DNA of 5,060 nt from Actinomycetes bacterium. Lineage in GTDB: Bacteria > Actinomycetota > Actinomycetes > Mycobacteriales > Micromonosporaceae. The notes below the pieces were generated by a model. That model was not told the origin of the DNA and did no database searches. It was given only the letters and a program-made list of their open reading frames with translations. The position numbers and the translations under genes were made by a program. Positions 4,590-5,060 of this stretch are shown in pieces (within the stretch, counting starts at the first letter, position 1; each line of letters opens with the position of its first letter). Location: positions 1 through 5,060 of the forward strand of contig JAJYSW010000234.1 of NCBI GenBank assembly GCA_021793335.1, in the 5' to 3' direction.

Positions 4590-5060
4590 TCAGTCGGCGC
4601 TGCAGGTGGTGCGCAGGCCGCGGAACTTGTGCGGGTTTCGTACGGCGTCGATGGTGACGATGCGGCCGTCCCGGATGCCCAGCGTCATCACCGAGTTGAT
4701 CCGCCCGCCTTCGTCGAAGGTCAGCAGGGCCGGGTTGCCGTTCACGACGGTGGCCCGCATGGCGCTGGCCCTGGTGACGTTCGCGCCGGTGATGAACCTG
4801 GCGACCTTGTCCGCGCCGCGGATCGGGTTGAGGGCGGCGCGGACGACACCGCCGCCATCGGAGATGAGGACCGCCTCGGGGTCCAGCAGCCGCACGAGCC
4901 GGTCGAAATCGCCCGAGAGGGAGGCCGAGGCGAAGGCGTCGACGACCTCGCGATGGGCCCGGGGGTCCACCTCGAAGCGCGGCCGACGGGCTTCGACGTG
5001 CGCGCGGGCGCGGCTGGCGAGCTTCCGGCAGGCCGCCGGGCTGCGGCCGAGCGCCTTGCC
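4590..5060 (-). CDS. ECF41 (SigJ-like) sigma factor with SnoaL-like C-terminal domain, 5' end outside window
   Basis: The frame is open from the right window edge to the TGA at 4590-4592, giving 156 residues of the C-terminal part. The first residues, GKALGRSPAACRKLASRARA, are the DNA-recognition helix-turn-helix end of sigma region 4. A linker follows (RRPRFEVDP), then a SnoaL-like domain of about 120 residues. That domain carries a DGGG motif (ISDGGGVVRAALNP) and ends with NPHKFRGL, the counterpart of the NPDKL motif of ECF41 factors. In that group the fused domain replaces an anti-sigma factor and modulates activity. A GTG at 4970 lies inside the gene and is not the start, because homologous sigma-4 sequence continues upstream of it. 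The missing sigma-2 part must lie beyond the edge. The target is probably the adjacent AhpD-type gene. Confidence 0.92.
   Translation of the reverse strand, partial: GKALGRSPAACRKLASRARAHVEARRPRFEVDPRAHREVVDAFASASLSGDFDRLVRLLDPEAVLISDGGGVVRAALNPIRGADKVARFITGANVTRASAMRATVVNGNPALLTFDEGGRINSVMTLGIRDGRIVTIDAVRNPHKFRGLRTTCSAD

Noticed and set aside
4590..4970. Stand-alone SnoaL-like protein starting at the GTG at 4970
   Set aside because: Upstream in-frame sequence to the window edge encodes the end of sigma region 4 and the linker typical of ECF41, so this GTG is internal.

Overview
The window comes from a high-GC actinomycete. The coding frames have almost exclusively G/C third positions, the genes start at GTG as well as ATG, and several families are typical of Actinobacteria: an LmeA/DUF2993 protein, a CysA2-type rhodanese paired with SseC/DUF1416, and an ECF41-type sigma factor. 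I cannot assign a genus.

Plus strand, 1-2030: the probable 3' end of an unidentified gene is followed by a candidate leaderless promoter. Next come a 356-residue protein with a disordered N-terminus and about nine membrane segments, and 12 bases later an LmeA-like envelope phospholipid-binding protein. These two look like one operon.

Plus strand, 2031-3678: this is the most interesting part. A promoter with its -10 seven bases before an ATG predicts a leaderless mRNA. The mRNA opens with a 25-codon peptide containing two cysteines. A 10-bp hairpin begins at the last base of the peptide's stop codon, and a competing hairpin overlaps it. About 200 bases later come a thiosulfate sulfurtransferase (rhodanese) and its SseC partner, closed by a 15-bp terminator. 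CU-rich segments complementary to the rhodanese ribosome binding site lie in the leader RNA. The whole resembles the cysteine-responsive attenuator known upstream of cysA2 in mycobacteria, but with two spaced Cys codons instead of a Cys run. The gene order LmeA - leader - cysA2 - sseC matches the M. tuberculosis Rv0817c-Rv0814c neighbourhood, without thiX.

3610-4101: no convincing gene lies between the convergent operons. The stretch holds the terminator, three further inverted repeats, a ~30-bp imperfect tandem duplication and a hairpin just past the minus-strand operon.

Minus strand, 4102-5060: an ECF41-type sigma factor, cut by the window edge, shows the end of sigma region 4 fused to a SnoaL-like domain. 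It is followed after 14 bases by an AhpD/carboxymuconolactone decarboxylase-type protein with an intact Glu/CxxC/His site. This is the classic partnership of ECF41 sigma factors. No phage, insertion sequence, CRISPR array, tRNA or rRNA was seen.
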